A stretch of DNA of 64,000 nucleotides from Planctomyces sp. SH-PL14 (GTDB lineage Bacteria > Planctomycetota > Planctomycetia > Planctomycetales > Planctomycetaceae): contig NZ_CP011270.1 of assembly GCF_001610835.1 (NCBI RefSeq), positions 7,997,256 to 8,061,255 on the forward strand. The letters run 5' to 3'. The position numbers and the translations under genes are program-made. Below the pieces are notes generated by a model. It was not told where the DNA came from and did no database searches. It worked only from the letters and a program-made list of their open reading frames with translations. Shown piece by piece: positions 17,577-25,910 of the stretch. Each line of letters opens with the position of its first letter. The stretch's first letter is position 1.

Positions 17577-17870
17577 TTACTGCCGGGGGAAGTCTTCCGT
17601 CGCGACGGGCGAGGGGAGCCGTCGGATCTTTGTGGCGGTGGCGGCGACCACGCCGATCCGGGCCGAGCCGGGGCGACTCGGGAAATAGCGGGCGGAGATG
17701 CCCGGGGCGATTTCCCGGAGGCCGTCGACGTCGATGTCGACCGCGACTCCGAGCGATCCCGGGGGCTTCCGGATCAGCGTCGCTCCGATCGTCCGAACCT
17801 CGGCCAGCGTGAAGACGATCGTGTCGTCGACAATGAAAGATTGCCCGGTCGCTCGGCTGATCACGAGCAT
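17577..17870 (-). CDS. CsrA-like RNA-binding protein, diverged
   Basis: The first 35 residues, MLVISRATGQSFIVDDTIVF then TLAEVRTIGATLIRK, match the CsrA/RsmA opening (MLVLSRKxGESIxIGDDI, VTVLEIRGxxVRLGI). CsrA dimers bind GGA motifs in mRNA leaders to control translation. Here the protein is 97 residues rather than about 60, the conserved VHREEV segment is missing, and the tail (ISARYFPSRPGSARIGVVAA) is unfamiliar. Start at the ATG 17870 keeps the exact CsrA N-terminus; an ATG at 17903 adds 11 residues. RNA binding is plausible but unproven because the key Arg of the second strand motif is not evident. Confidence 0.55.
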   Translation of the reverse strand: MLVISRATGQSFIVDDTIVFTLAEVRTIGATLIRKPPGSLGVAVDIDVDGLREIAPGISARYFPSRPGSARIGVVAATATKIRRLPSPVATEDFPRQ

Positions 17871-18032
17871 GCTGTGCGGCGGAGGTTCTGGTATCAGGGA
17901 CATGCCGCACGTTTTGGCGGTTTTGTCCCTCGCCTTCAACGGGGTTCTCTTAAATTCGATCTGTCTTAATGATGCTTCCTGTCCCTGAAAGTGACATGAA
18001 TAATGTGGTATTATAAGACCAAGGTTGTGTGG

Positions 18033-18128
18033 GATGCCCACGGCTCCGCACGGGCATGGAGGAGAGGCGTAGAACTCCCCTGCTGATCCAGGGAACTTGG
18101 CTACACAAAGCTGTGCTCATGCCGCCCG
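18033..18128 (+). repeat. Repeat family B, copy 3
   Basis: Begins with the hairpin ATGCCCACG-GCTCC-GCACGGGCAT, then GGAGGAGAGGCGT, CCCCTGCTG, and ends CTCATGCCGCCC. It corresponds to the copies at 13164 and 13731. It lies 26 bases upstream of the GTG start of a small membrane protein. Confidence 0.55.
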
Positions 18129-18153
18129 GCCGAAGGCGATCTCAGAGGTTCCC

Positions 18154-18495
18154 GTGAATATCATCGCGGACATCGGGATCCTGGTCGGGGTTCCTCTGGC
18201 GTTGTTTCTGGGCCGTCGAGCCGTGTGCTGCGTGATCTGTGACGGAGACCGCAAGAGGGGGGCGAGGCTGGGCTCCCTGTTTCTTTTGAGCTATCTGTGG
18301 GGCATGGTCTCGGTTGCCGAGATCTTCGGAGCCGCCGGCGACCTGACACAGACCTTGATGGTTGGAATTCCCGTTCAAGCCGCGGGACATGGAGCGATCG
18401 AGGCCTTCCAAATCTGGACCGCCCGGAAAAGAGAACAGCGCCCGGACCTGCCGCCGACCGGTATCAGAACGGACGCAGGGTGCGTTGAGTCTTGA
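18154..18495 (+). CDS. Small integral membrane protein, hypothetical
   Basis: I do not recognise a family. From the GTG at 18154, preceded by AGAGG at about -9, the protein is 113 residues. It has three hydrophobic segments: IIADIGILVGVPLALFLG, GARLGSLFLLSYLWGMVSVA and TLMVGIPVQAAGHGAIEAFQ, with a cysteine pair (VCCVICDGD) in the first loop. The last four codons and the TGA lie within the left arm of a repeat A element (18478-18553), so the repeat appears to have supplied the present C-terminus. Confidence 0.55.
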   Translation: MNIIADIGILVGVPLALFLGRRAVCCVICDGDRKRGARLGSLFLLSYLWGMVSVAEIFGAAGDLTQTLMVGIPVQAAGHGAIEAFQIWTARKREQRPDLPPTGIRTDAGCVES

Positions 18496-18553
18496 AACGT
18501 GCCGTGACGGCGGCACGCATGCCGGTGCGTTTCACAAAGCCTCAACGCACCCG
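18478..18553 (+). repeat. Hairpin repeat family A, complete copy
   Basis: Left arm GGGTGCGTTGAGTCTTGAAA and right arm TTTCACAAAGCCTCAACGCA plus CCC are near-perfect inverted copies around GCCGTGACGGCGGCACGCAT. The same arms form the copy at 20531-20610. It overlaps the stop of the upstream membrane-protein gene. Confidence 0.85.
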
Positions 18554-18763
18554 GCCAGACTCACCGCACCCTACGAGACTCGTGTGACACCATGGGACGA
18601 CTGCGGAACCGTGAGACGACCGCGGGACTGCCCCGCCCGGCTCCCGATTCCGGCCGGCCAAAGGCGGCCAGCAGGGCTCCCACCCGATAGGCTCCCCGCG
18701 GGCCCCCACTGGCCCGGACGGGCTCGCCATCGGCCTGCCGGCCGCGCGGCGGGACACACAGAC

Positions 18764-19576
18764 TTAGTTCCCGCTCTTCGCGTCCGCGAGGTCCTTTTCG
18801 CCGCGGATCGTGCTGCAGACGAAGCGGACCATTTCCTTGTAGTGGTCCTCGACATCCTTATCGACGACGAACGCCGCGCCGGCCATCTGCTCCGGACCGG
18901 ACTCAAAGACGCCGACCGCGAAGACGACTTCCGCTCCCGACTTCATCGACGTCCCGGTGCCGGTCACGACCAGTGCGCCCCGCTCCGTCTCCGTCGGTTC
19001 GTCGTACTGGATGTCCCGGAGCGACTTCGCGAGGCCCTCTTTCGCCTTGGCGATCCCGGCCTGCTTGTCTTTGACCCCGTCGAGCAGGACGGCGATCGAC
19101 CAGCCCTGGCCGTCCGACGTGACCGCCGTGACGTGGCGGTCGTCGGCCTTCTGGTTCCAGCCCGCCGGGAAGGTGATCCCGAGAGCGGGCTTGCCCCCCT
19201 TGCGGAGGATGGTCTCGGTCGGGTCATCGCTCTTTGCTGCCGCGGCCGGGGTCAGGACCTGCGGCGGGGACTCGGCGAAGTTCGAGTGCGGCGTGCCGCG
19301 GTACTGCGCCGTGGTCTGGTACTGCGTCCGGGACTGGGTTTCGTTACTGACGGCGTTGCGCTGCTCCGCCGACTGGACGACCGTGCGGGTCGCCCCCGCG
19401 ACGACGCCGATCTTGGCTCCCTTCTGGGCGCCCGACTCTCCTCCGGCGAGCCCTCCGACCATCGCCCCCCGGACTCCGCTGCTGACCGCCCCCCCTCCTC
19501 CGCGGCGCTGGGCGTGCGCCGAACCGGCCAGGAGGGCCAGCGTCATTGTCGAAACGGCAACCATTCGAAAAGTCAT
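18764..19576 (-). CDS. Secreted glycine-zipper protein, hypothetical
   Basis: A 270-residue exported protein. A signal peptide (MVAVSTMTLALLAGSAHAQ, cleavage after AHA) is followed by a Gly-rich segment with zipper character (GAMVGGLAGGESGAQKGAKI, GVVAGAT), a Gln/Thr-rich linker, and a folded C-terminal domain of about 150 residues (LGITFPAGWNQKADDRHVTA ... MVRFVCSTIRG) that resembles PsbP/stress-type lipocalin-like modules in feel but with no motif I can name. It probably acts in the periplasm or at a membrane. It stands alone, far from both neighbours. Confidence 0.7.
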   Translation of the reverse strand: MTFRMVAVSTMTLALLAGSAHAQRRGGGGAVSSGVRGAMVGGLAGGESGAQKGAKIGVVAGATRTVVQSAEQRNAVSNETQSRTQYQTTAQYRGTPHSNFAESPPQVLTPAAAAKSDDPTETILRKGGKPALGITFPAGWNQKADDRHVTAVTSDGQGWSIAVLLDGVKDKQAGIAKAKEGLAKSLRDIQYDEPTETERGALVVTGTGTSMKSGAEVVFAVGVFESGPEQMAGAAFVVDKDVEDHYKEMVRFVCSTIRGEKDLADAKSGN

Positions 19577-19972
19577 GATGGCATCTCCCGGCTCTCCGTG
19601 AGCCGCTCCATCGGTTTCGCCGAATCCGGGAGACGCCCCGGAGCCGGGATGGGATCTGTCGATATCGCGATCGCGGAACGCATCGCCAGCGGCACGGGCT
19701 CCACCCGACCTCGCCGGTCCCTCCTCTGTCCGGATAGGGCCGGCCGCTCAACAGACGGGAGATGCCCTGCAGACGGGCGCCCCTCCAGTGGCGAAAGCAT
19801 CCACGCCATCCGCGATTCCGCGGAAACACGGCCTCAGGGCCGATGACACTCACAGAGACCGCTGCGGCCGCTCCGTAGCGCAGGCTGCGAACGGTCTGAC
19901 CACACCCGTCTGACCATGTGGAGGCGTGGCTGGACCGTTGCAGCCTGCGAACCCGACCCTGTGGGCAGGTGG

Positions 19973-19990
19973 CTGTGCGTTATCGCACAG
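19973..19990. repeat. Perfect inverted repeat, 7-bp arms
   Basis: CTGTGCG-TTAT-CGCACAG. A short hairpin or operator-like site, 98 bases left of a second, larger hairpin. No T tract follows, so it is not an obvious intrinsic terminator. Confidence 0.9.
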
Positions 19991-20070
19991 ACCCACGCCA
20001 TTCACGGGTTGTTCTATGTGCTATAACGAATGAATTCCGCCGCACGACAAAGAAACAGAGCGGCGTGGCA

Positions 20071-20101
20071 GACGGGACGTTTCCGGCACAAACGTCCCGT
20101 C
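20071..20101. repeat. Perfect inverted repeat, 12-bp arms
   Basis: GACGGGACGTTT-CCGGCAC-AAACGTCCCGTC, with no mismatch. No T tract follows. It could be a structured RNA element, a protein-binding palindrome, or a miniature repeat; no flanking gene clearly depends on it. Confidence 0.95.
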
Positions 20102-20530
20102 GACCGAACGATCACGCTTGCCGGATCACCCATTCCCGCAAGGGACACATCCATCGTAAGCAAAGTGAAACAAAGTCTGTCGACGGATCGCGAGACGATC
20201 CGGAGATGGGCACTTGGCCTGCGAATCTGCAGGCCCGCGAAGCCTCTCACCCTTCGATGCACTCTGAAGTCAATCGGCACCCGCCCGGCAACTTCGGGCA
20301 GATCGCGTAGCCAATCCCAAGTGTCACGCAAGCCTGTCGGGATGGTACATTTGCTTTTTCGCCGCTGCAAGAAATTTCGCGCAGATTCGTCGCCGACGGA
20401 TTCGCTCAGGCGGCTTTCCTGCGGCGGACGATGTCGCACGGCGGGCCAGTATCGTCGATTAACAAGAATAACCCCGCGTCCGAGGCTTCGTTTAATAGCC
20501 TGCGCCAACAAGTCATTAACAAGAATGACG

Positions 20531-20610
20531 CCGGGTGCGTTGAGGCTTTGAAACGCAACGGGACCGCGGTACGAAGGCGGGCGCGTTTCGCAAAGCCTCA
20601 ACGCACCCGG
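20531..20610 (+). repeat. Hairpin repeat family A, best copy
   Basis: An 80-bp element with perfect 20-bp terminal inverted repeats: CCGGGTGCGTTGAGGCTTTG at the left, CAAAGCCTCAACGCACCCGG at the right. The arms extend inward as AAACGC and GCGTTTCG. The preceding ATTAACAAGAATGAC is a direct copy of the string at 20458. No transposase is linked. Confidence 0.95.
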
Positions 20611-20655
20611 GAAGACTGCGTCGGCGGATCGACAGCGGGAGCGGCGGCGGGCCGA

Positions 20656-21738
20656 TCACCACGCTTTGACGATGGCGGTCTGCATCTGGTAGTCGAACGG
20701 CTGGCTGCTCCGCACCGCCTGGAATTCCCAGTAGTGCAGGAAGTACCAGTTGCCGGCGATCTGGAACCGCGTCCCCGGACCGATGCCGACGTTCCCCTGG
20801 CCAGTCCCTTCAATGGGGACGCTGACGTTGCAGTTCAGATAGAACACCAGGTCGCCGAGCGGAACGTCGTGCTGCGTGAGGTAGCGGCCGACCGCCAGGT
20901 CGCCGTTGAACGTGGTCTGCGCGGTGGTCTGATTGACCGGCACGTTGATCCCGGTACCGCCCCGCACCACCCAGGCTCCGCCGGGATTGCTCCAGAACGA
21001 GTACCGGGGAAAGACGGCCGACACGCCGCCGCCGGTGAGCGGCGTCCCCGTCGGAATGGTCGCGCCGATCGTGATGAGCTGCGTGAAGGACTTGGTCTCG
21101 GAAAGCAGGAACGAGCCCGCGACCCGCAGGTCCCCGAAGTCGGCGCGATAACCCTGCGTCGGATCGTCGGTCCCGTTGGCGTTGACCAGCGGGGCGTCAA
21201 AGAAGACTTCGAACCGCCGGTTGATCGGCAGGAACGCCGTGAAGTTGCTGTTGTATCCGTTTCCGCCGAACGACTTGTTCAGGTTGTGCTGGTAGCCGCC
21301 GCTGACGAGCCACAACCGGTAGAAGAGCCCCTCGAAGGACCCCAGCCACCCATGCCGCGGCGTGAGTCCGGATTCCCCTGCCGGACCGCCGACCCACGCT
21401 TCGTCCCAGCCCTCGCTGAAGAAGGTGTCGAGCGTCAGCGGAGTCCAGCACCGCAGGGAGGTGTCGCCGAAGATCGAGTCGCAGGCGACGCTGCAGAAGG
21501 TCTTCTCAATGTCCGCCGAGTCGCAGCAGCCCGGCGAGCACTCCGGGCCGAAGACGACGGACGGACTGGTCAACTGGTCGACGGCCGCTTCGGTCTCCGC
21601 CGGCTGCGACACCTCGGTCGTCAGCGGAGGATCGGAGAGAAACAGGTCCTCTCCCCGGGCGACCCCCGTGAGCGCCAAGAGGGACGCCCAGCATGTTGCG
21701 GCCGCACCGCGGCGAAGAAGAGACGGGCCTCCTGCCAT
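20656..21738 (-). CDS. Exported beta-barrel-like protein, hypothetical
   Basis: A 360-residue exported protein with a signal peptide (AAATCWASLLALTGVARGED), a Cys-rich stretch (CSPGCCDSADIEKTFCSVAC), and then a beta-rich domain with alternating patterns (FEGLFYRLWLVSGGYQHNLN, FTAFLPINRRFEVFFDAPLV, FTQLITIGATIPTGTPLTGG) ending in aromatic WYFLHYWEFQAV and a terminal Trp, as in outer-membrane barrels. It probably sits in or at the outer membrane. I know planctomycete proteins of this type as conserved hypotheticals. Start at the ATG 21738, with AAGGTGAT upstream. Confidence 0.7.
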   Translation of the reverse strand: MAGGPSLLRRGAAATCWASLLALTGVARGEDLFLSDPPLTTEVSQPAETEAAVDQLTSPSVVFGPECSPGCCDSADIEKTFCSVACDSIFGDTSLRCWTPLTLDTFFSEGWDEAWVGGPAGESGLTPRHGWLGSFEGLFYRLWLVSGGYQHNLNKSFGGNGYNSNFTAFLPINRRFEVFFDAPLVNANGTDDPTQGYRADFGDLRVAGSFLLSETKSFTQLITIGATIPTGTPLTGGGVSAVFPRYSFWSNPGGAWVVRGGTGINVPVNQTTAQTTFNGDLAVGRYLTQHDVPLGDLVFYLNCNVSVPIEGTGQGNVGIGPGTRFQIAGNWYFLHYWEFQAVRSSQPFDYQMQTAIVKAW

Positions 21739-22078
21739 CAGATCACCTTCAGATTCGATCGAGCGCGTTACTCAGCGGTTGTCAGGAGAGGCGTCCCCTA
21801 TCGCCCTCCGGAAGAATTCATCCACATTCTGTGATATCGGCATGTCGGATTCTCCGGGCTGAATCAGGGAAGCAGGCCCGAAACCGGCCGCGGCGACGAC
21901 GACCGTTGACCTAACTCCAACAGAATCAATGAGGTTACGGTGACTTCGCCGATTGAAGGCTGTCCGGAAGAATCTTTCGATCCCCGACCACGCTAAGTAA
22001 GACAACCGCGACAAACGGCAAAGCCGACCCGATCCGCGAAGGCTCCCGTTCCCCTGGCCCGCCCCCACACCGGCAATC
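21739..22078. other. Intergenic, no gene seen
   Basis: About 340 bases between two minus-strand genes (20656-21738 and csaA). It should carry the promoter of the exported protein and the 3' end of the csaA transcript. I see no repeat and no open frame with coding character. Confidence 0.5.
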
Positions 22079-22429
22079 TCATACCAGTCGCGCCCCGTTG
22101 GGGACGGGTCGCTCGGGCTGGGCGAGGACGATGGCTCCCTCGGCGTCGGCGAAGCCGGTGACGAGGACTTCGGAGATGAAGGGGCCGATCTGCTTCCGGG
22201 GGAAGTTCACGACGCCGAGGATCTGCCGGCCGACGAGTTCCTCAGGGCGGTAGTGGACGGTGATCTGGGCCGAGGACTTCCGCAGGCCGATCTCCGGGCC
22301 GAAGTCGATGGTGAGCTTGTAGGCGGGACGCCGGGCCTGGGGGAACTCTTCTACGGCCGTGATGGTGCCGACGCGGAGCTCCACCCGCAGGAAGTCGTCC
22401 CAGGTGATTTCCGTGGAGTCATCGGCCAT
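22079..22429 (-). CDS. csaA: CsaA-type tRNA-binding domain protein
   Basis: A 116-residue single-domain protein of the CsaA/EMAP-II OB-fold family. Hallmarks are the opening [40 protein letters not shown], the [20 protein letters not shown] block and the closing [20 protein letters not shown]. Such proteins form dimers, bind tRNA and have been proposed as chaperones. Length matches CsaA (about 110 residues). The ATG at 22429 has GAGAGGA upstream. It is the same orientation as ilvA but separated by about 500 bases of repeats, so probably transcribed on its own. Confidence 0.9.
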   Translation of the reverse strand: MADDSTEITWDDFLRVELRVGTITAVEEFPQARRPAYKLTIDFGPEIGLRKSSAQITVHYRPEELVGRQILGVVNFPRKQIGPFISEVLVTGFADAEGAIVLAQPERPVPNGARLV

Positions 22430-22564
22430 GGTGAGCAGGTCCTCTCTTGATGGGGGAAAACGAAGCGGTCGTCACAGGCTTTCCAGGAGCGTTCTGGCGA
22501 TCGCTTTGGCTTCGGTGACGCACGCGCTGCCCCCTTCCAGACCGGCGCGGACGATACGAATGAT

Positions 22565-22594
22565 GGTGCGTTTCGCAAAGCCTCGACGCACCCT
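22565..22594 (+). repeat. Half copy of repeat family A
   Basis: GGTGCGTTTCGCAAAGCCTC followed by GACGCACC is the right arm of repeat A with one change (CGACGC for CAACGC). It directly abuts repeat C. Confidence 0.75.
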
Positions 22595-22597
22595 GCC

Positions 22598-22780
22598 TGG
22601 CTCCCTCACGATACTCCGCTGGCTTTGGAAGCCCCGCGGGTTGGTGTGGGGGCATCCGGCACGGCGCCCGCGTTTGGACACGCTCTCCTTCAGACATCTC
22701 TCGACGGCCAGGCCTCCGGCGGGCAAAGGGGCCTTGCCCCTCTGCACTCCCCACCAGGGGCCAGCCCCTGGACCCCGGTT
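22598..22780 (-). repeat. Repeat family C, copy 2 (inverted)
   Basis: Read on the minus strand it gives AACCGGGGTCCAGGGGC..., TTGCCCGCCGGAGGCC, CTGAAGGAG, GTGCCGGATGCCCCC and GAGGGAG, in the same order as the plus-strand copies. It is somewhat shorter at the far end, where repeat A begins. Confidence 0.9.
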
Positions 22781-22924
22781 AGCCAGCGATGTTGAACTGG
22801 AAATCGGCCCCCGGAAGGCCAAGGGCCACTTCCAACGTTCACTCGTAAACCGTCCTCGCCGACTCGGCTCCCTTAGCTCAATCCCATCGCTCCACGGCCA
22901 CCCGGTCCAGCGGGACGCTGGTGG

Positions 22925-24433
22925 TTAGCGGAGGAACAGCCGGTAGGCGCGGTTGTTGGTTTCTTCGGTGCAGGGATAACCGAGCGTGTCCAGGAAGCTC
23001 TGGAACTCCTTGTTCTCACTCTCCGGGACCTGGATCCCCACCAGGATCCGGCCGTAGTCCGCCCCCTGGTTCCGGTAATGGAACAGGCTGATGTTCCAGT
23101 CCGGATGCATCCGCGACAGGAATCGCATCAGGGCTCCCGGCCGCTCGGGGAACTGCACCCGGAAGAGCCGCTCGTCCTGGGCCAGGCCGCTGCGGCCTCC
23201 CACCATGTACCGCAGATGCTCCTTGGACAAGTCGTCGTCCACCAGGTCGACCGCGGCGAACCCTTCCTGATGAAGGCTTTCGGCGATCGCCAGTCCTTCC
23301 GCGCGGTTCGAGGTGGTCAGGCCGACCAGGACGTGGGCCTCGCGGGCGTCGGAGATGCGGTAGCTGAACTCGGTCACGCTGCGCTGGCCGATCGTCTGGC
23401 AGAGGCGGCGGAAGCTGCCCCGCTCTTCGGGGATCGTCACCGCCAGGAGGGCTTCCCGCTCTTCGCCGGTCTCGGCCCGCTCGGCGATGAACCGGAGGCG
23501 GTCGAAGTTCATGTTCGCGCCGCAGGTGATCGCCACCAGGTCCTTCCCGGCGAGGTTGTGCCGGGCGACGTAGCTCTTGAGCCCCGCGACGCTCAACGCG
23601 CCGGCCGGCTCCAGGATGCTGCGGGTGTCCTCGAAGACGTCCTTGATGGCGGCGCAGACGCTGTCGGTATCGACGGTGACGAAGTCGTCGACGAGTTCCC
23701 GCGTCATGCGGAAGGTTTCTTCGCCGACGCGTTTGACCGCGGTGCCATCGGAGAAGAGGCCGACGTCGGTCAGCTCGACCCGTTTCCCTTCGCGGACGGA
23801 GCGGATCATGGCGTCGGAGTCGACCATCTGGACGCCGATGACCTGGATCTCCGGCCGGACGGCCTTGATGTAGGCCGCGACGCCGGAGATCAGGCCGCCG
23901 CCGCCGATGGCGATGAAGACGGCGTGGATGGGGCGTTGCCGCTGCCGCAGGATCTCCATCCCGATCGTCCCCTGTCCGGCGATGACGTCCGGGTCGTCAA
24001 AGGGGTGGACGAAGACGTAGCCGTGCTGCCGCTCCAGTTCGAGGGCGTGGGCGTAGGCGTCGGAGTAGGACTCGCCCGCCAAGACGACTTCGCCGCCGAG
24101 GGTGCGGACTGCGTCGGACTTGAGGAGGGGGGTCGTGACCGGCATGACAATGACCGCCCGGCAGCCGAGGCGGCGGGCGCTGAGGGCGACCCCCTGGGCG
24201 TGGTTCCCGGCGGAGGCACAGACGACGCCGCGTTCCCGCTGTTCGGGGGTGAGGCGGACCATCTTGTTGTAGGCGCCGCGGAGCTTGAAGCTGAAGACGG
24301 GCTGGGTGTCTTCGCGTTTGAGCCAGATCGAGTTTCCGAGCCGGTGTGAGAGTTTGGCGGCGAGGTCGAGGGGGGATTCGACGGCGACGTCGTAGACGCG
24401 GGCGTTGAGGATGCGTTGGAGGTAGTCGAGCAC
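22925..24433 (-). CDS. ilvA: Threonine ammonia-lyase, biosynthetic
   Basis: A 502-residue PLP enzyme converting threonine to 2-oxobutanoate, first step of isoleucine synthesis. The PLP lysine is K50 in FSFKLRGAYNKM; the phosphate loop is IAIGGGGLISG; ASAGNHAQGVALSA is a family motif. Two C-terminal ACT-like regulatory domains follow from about residue 335 (ALLAVTIPEERGSFRRLCQT and LFRVQFPERPGALMRFLSRM), as in the long, isoleucine-feedback-inhibited IlvA type. Length matches the family (about 500-515). The start is a GTG at 24433. Repeats flank the gene on both sides. Confidence 0.95.
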   Translation of the reverse strand: MLDYLQRILNARVYDVAVESPLDLAAKLSHRLGNSIWLKREDTQPVFSFKLRGAYNKMVRLTPEQRERGVVCASAGNHAQGVALSARRLGCRAVIVMPVTTPLLKSDAVRTLGGEVVLAGESYSDAYAHALELERQHGYVFVHPFDDPDVIAGQGTIGMEILRQRQRPIHAVFIAIGGGGLISGVAAYIKAVRPEIQVIGVQMVDSDAMIRSVREGKRVELTDVGLFSDGTAVKRVGEETFRMTRELVDDFVTVDTDSVCAAIKDVFEDTRSILEPAGALSVAGLKSYVARHNLAGKDLVAITCGANMNFDRLRFIAERAETGEEREALLAVTIPEERGSFRRLCQTIGQRSVTEFSYRISDAREAHVLVGLTTSNRAEGLAIAESLHQEGFAAVDLVDDDLSKEHLRYMVGGRSGLAQDERLFRVQFPERPGALMRFLSRMHPDWNISLFHYRNQGADYGRILVGIQVPESENKEFQSFLDTLGYPCTEETNNRAYRLFLR

Positions 24434-24976
24434 GAGTGGTCATTTCCTTGGGTGCTCGACGGTCGGGACATTCCCGGTCGAGCGAGGGACATCTTAGTGA
24501 GTCTCGTGCATCAGGGGGTGGAGTCGTGCCAACGAAAGAACCGGGTCCAGGGGCACCCTGGTCAGGGGGTGCAGGGGGCAGAATGCCCTTGCCCGCCGGA
24601 GGCCTGTCTCGTCGGGAGATTTCTGAAGGAGTGAGTGTCCAAGCGCGGACACCGTGCCGGATGCCCCCTAATCAATCCGCGGGGACTCCAAAGCGAGCGG
24701 TGTGGGGTGAGGGAGTTCTCATGCCCGGCCCAACAAAGCGGACATCGGTTCTGTTCCACGGTTCGGAGCGAAGGGCCTCCGGCGGGACAACAACGCCTTC
24801 GACGAACCGGACCGGTACACTGTGTGTCAACCGCGAGAAGGAGTTGGGCGGCACGCGGCCGTTCTGTTCCGTGTCGCTCAGTCTCCGGCGGACGTTGGGA
24901 AGTGAGTTCGCGACATCTGGCCGGGCCGGGCCCGTCGGATTCCCGTTATCGGACGAGAGAGGACGAGGCAGAAGCC
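24434..24976. other. Intergenic, holds repeat C copy 3
   Basis: This 543-base divergent region between ilvA and the accessory genes contains repeat C (24538-24745) and about 230 bases before the next start with no motif I can name. Confidence 0.7.
24538..24745 (+). repeat. Repeat family C, copy 3
   Basis: Starts CCGGGTCCAGGGGCACCCTG, identical to copy 1 at that point, then TTGCCCGCCGGAGGCC, CTGAAGGAGTGAGTGTCC, GCGGACACCGTGCCGGATGC and GAGGGAGTTCTC, ending ACAAAGCGGA. Confidence 0.9.
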
Positions 24977-25303
24977 ATGGAGAAGGGCCCCGAGCTTGGC
25001 CAACCGATTGTCGATGGAGACCGGCGGCGGGATGCCATCCACATCGCCGTTGCCCCGGTCATGGCGGTGGACCGGCTGACTCCGGGACAGCATGTCGGGC
25101 TGGTCGAAGAAGGGGATCTGGAGCGCGTCGGCCTCTGCGATCGGAATATCGGCATCGTCGATCCGTTCCTTGGAGCGGCGGTCGAGCCGGGGCAGCGGTT
25201 CTGGCTGTTCCTCTACCCGGGGACGGTCACGGGATTGCGGCACATCTGGACGCATCCGGCGTTCACGAGCGCCGCCGCAGTCGCCAGGGAGGCTCGGCGA
25301 TGA
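24977..25303 (+). CDS. Hypothetical accessory protein (DAIHIAVAPV family)
   Basis: A 108-residue protein. Its segments DRRRDAIHIAVAPVMAVDRL, TPGQHVGLV, IGIVDPFLGAAVEPGQRFWL and FLYPGTVTGLRHIWTHPAF recall small proteins of unknown function found widely in planctomycetes beside repeat-companion (TIGR02996) genes; that memory is not checked here. The conserved His, Asp and Trp residues suggest a compact beta-fold. Its TGA overlaps the next ATG by four bases (ATGA), so the two are translationally coupled. The start ATG is chosen at 24977, where homology-like sequence begins. Confidence 0.65.
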   Translation: MEKGPELGQPIVDGDRRRDAIHIAVAPVMAVDRLTPGQHVGLVEEGDLERVGLCDRNIGIVDPFLGAAVEPGQRFWLFLYPGTVTGLRHIWTHPAFTSAAAVAREARR

Positions 25304-25815
25304 GCGAGTACGACGAATTCCTGCAGGCCCTGGCAAAGAACGAAGACGACACGACCCTCCGTCTGGTCTTCGCCGACTGGCTGGACGAACGGGGAGAGCA
25401 CGAGGAGGCAGATCGTCAGCGGAGGTGGCCCGCGGCGAAGGCATGGTTCCAGCGGTTCTGCCACGAACACAATCCGCCACTCCCGTCCGACACGGACGTG
25501 CGACGCATTTCGCCTGAGGAACTGGTCGAGCTGGGGCGCGATGCCATTCGGGGGATTCTCTCGAGCGGGCAGTACATTCACCCGGAAGAGAGTCTCCGGC
25601 AGATGCTGGTCTGCGGATGGGACGCGCTGGAGCGGTCCAGGCTGGTCAAACCCTCCGAGGAGTGGGAGTTCGATCTCCTTTTCGGAAATCACGAGGCGAT
25701 GCGACACGCGATTGCGGAGAACGTCTACGACTTCTGGAAGAACTGGTCTATTGTCACCGGCGTCCCGCTTCCCCCGCGCGTTGCAGAGAAAAGCCGGTTC
25801 TACTGCAGTTGTTGA
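25300..25815 (+). CDS. TIGR02996 domain-containing protein
   Basis: A 171-residue protein with the planctomycete TIGR02996 repeat-companion domain at residues 4-45: FLQALAKNEDDTTLRLVFAD, WLDERGEHEEADRQRR. The rest is helical, with an acidic middle and no recognisable catalytic motif. In planctomycetes this domain tags the N-terminus of many proteins with leucine-rich or other repeats, but no repeats follow here. The start overlaps the upstream gene by four bases. Role unknown. Confidence 0.75.
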   Translation: MSEYDEFLQALAKNEDDTTLRLVFADWLDERGEHEEADRQRRWPAAKAWFQRFCHEHNPPLPSDTDVRRISPEELVELGRDAIRGILSSGQYIHPEESLRQMLVCGWDALERSRLVKPSEEWEFDLLFGNHEAMRHAIAENVYDFWKNWSIVTGVPLPPRVAEKSRFYCSC

Positions 25816-25910
25816 GCGGACACGACGAATGTGAGCGGCCCTCCGAAAGTGCGACTTGGCGACCTGGACCATGTCGTCTCTTGGGGAACGGATGCGATCG
25901 GGAGAACGGG

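Larger units (their letters stand above)
19577..20655. other. Long intergenic stretch with inverted and direct repeats
   Basis: About 1.08 kb with no gene I accept. It holds two perfect hairpins (19973-19990 and 20071-20101), two copies of ATTAACAAGAATRAC (20458-20472 and 20515-20529) and the best copy of repeat A (20531-20610). The longest open frames are Arg/Cys-rich and lack motifs, start signals and coding bias. Confidence 0.6.
22430..22924. other. Intergenic, occupied by repeats A and C
   Basis: This 495-base gap between csaA and ilvA consists largely of an inverted copy of repeat C (22598-22780) abutting a half copy of repeat A (22565-22594). The remainder (22781-22924) has no supported gene. 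Confidence 0.7.

Noticed and set aside
20014-20601. 196-codon minus-strand open frame in the long gap
   Set aside because: Covers hairpins, direct repeats and repeat A; Arg/Cys-rich without start signal, motif or coding bias.
20431-21834. 467-codon plus-strand open frame
   Set aside because: Antisense to the exported beta-barrel-like protein and includes a whole repeat A element.
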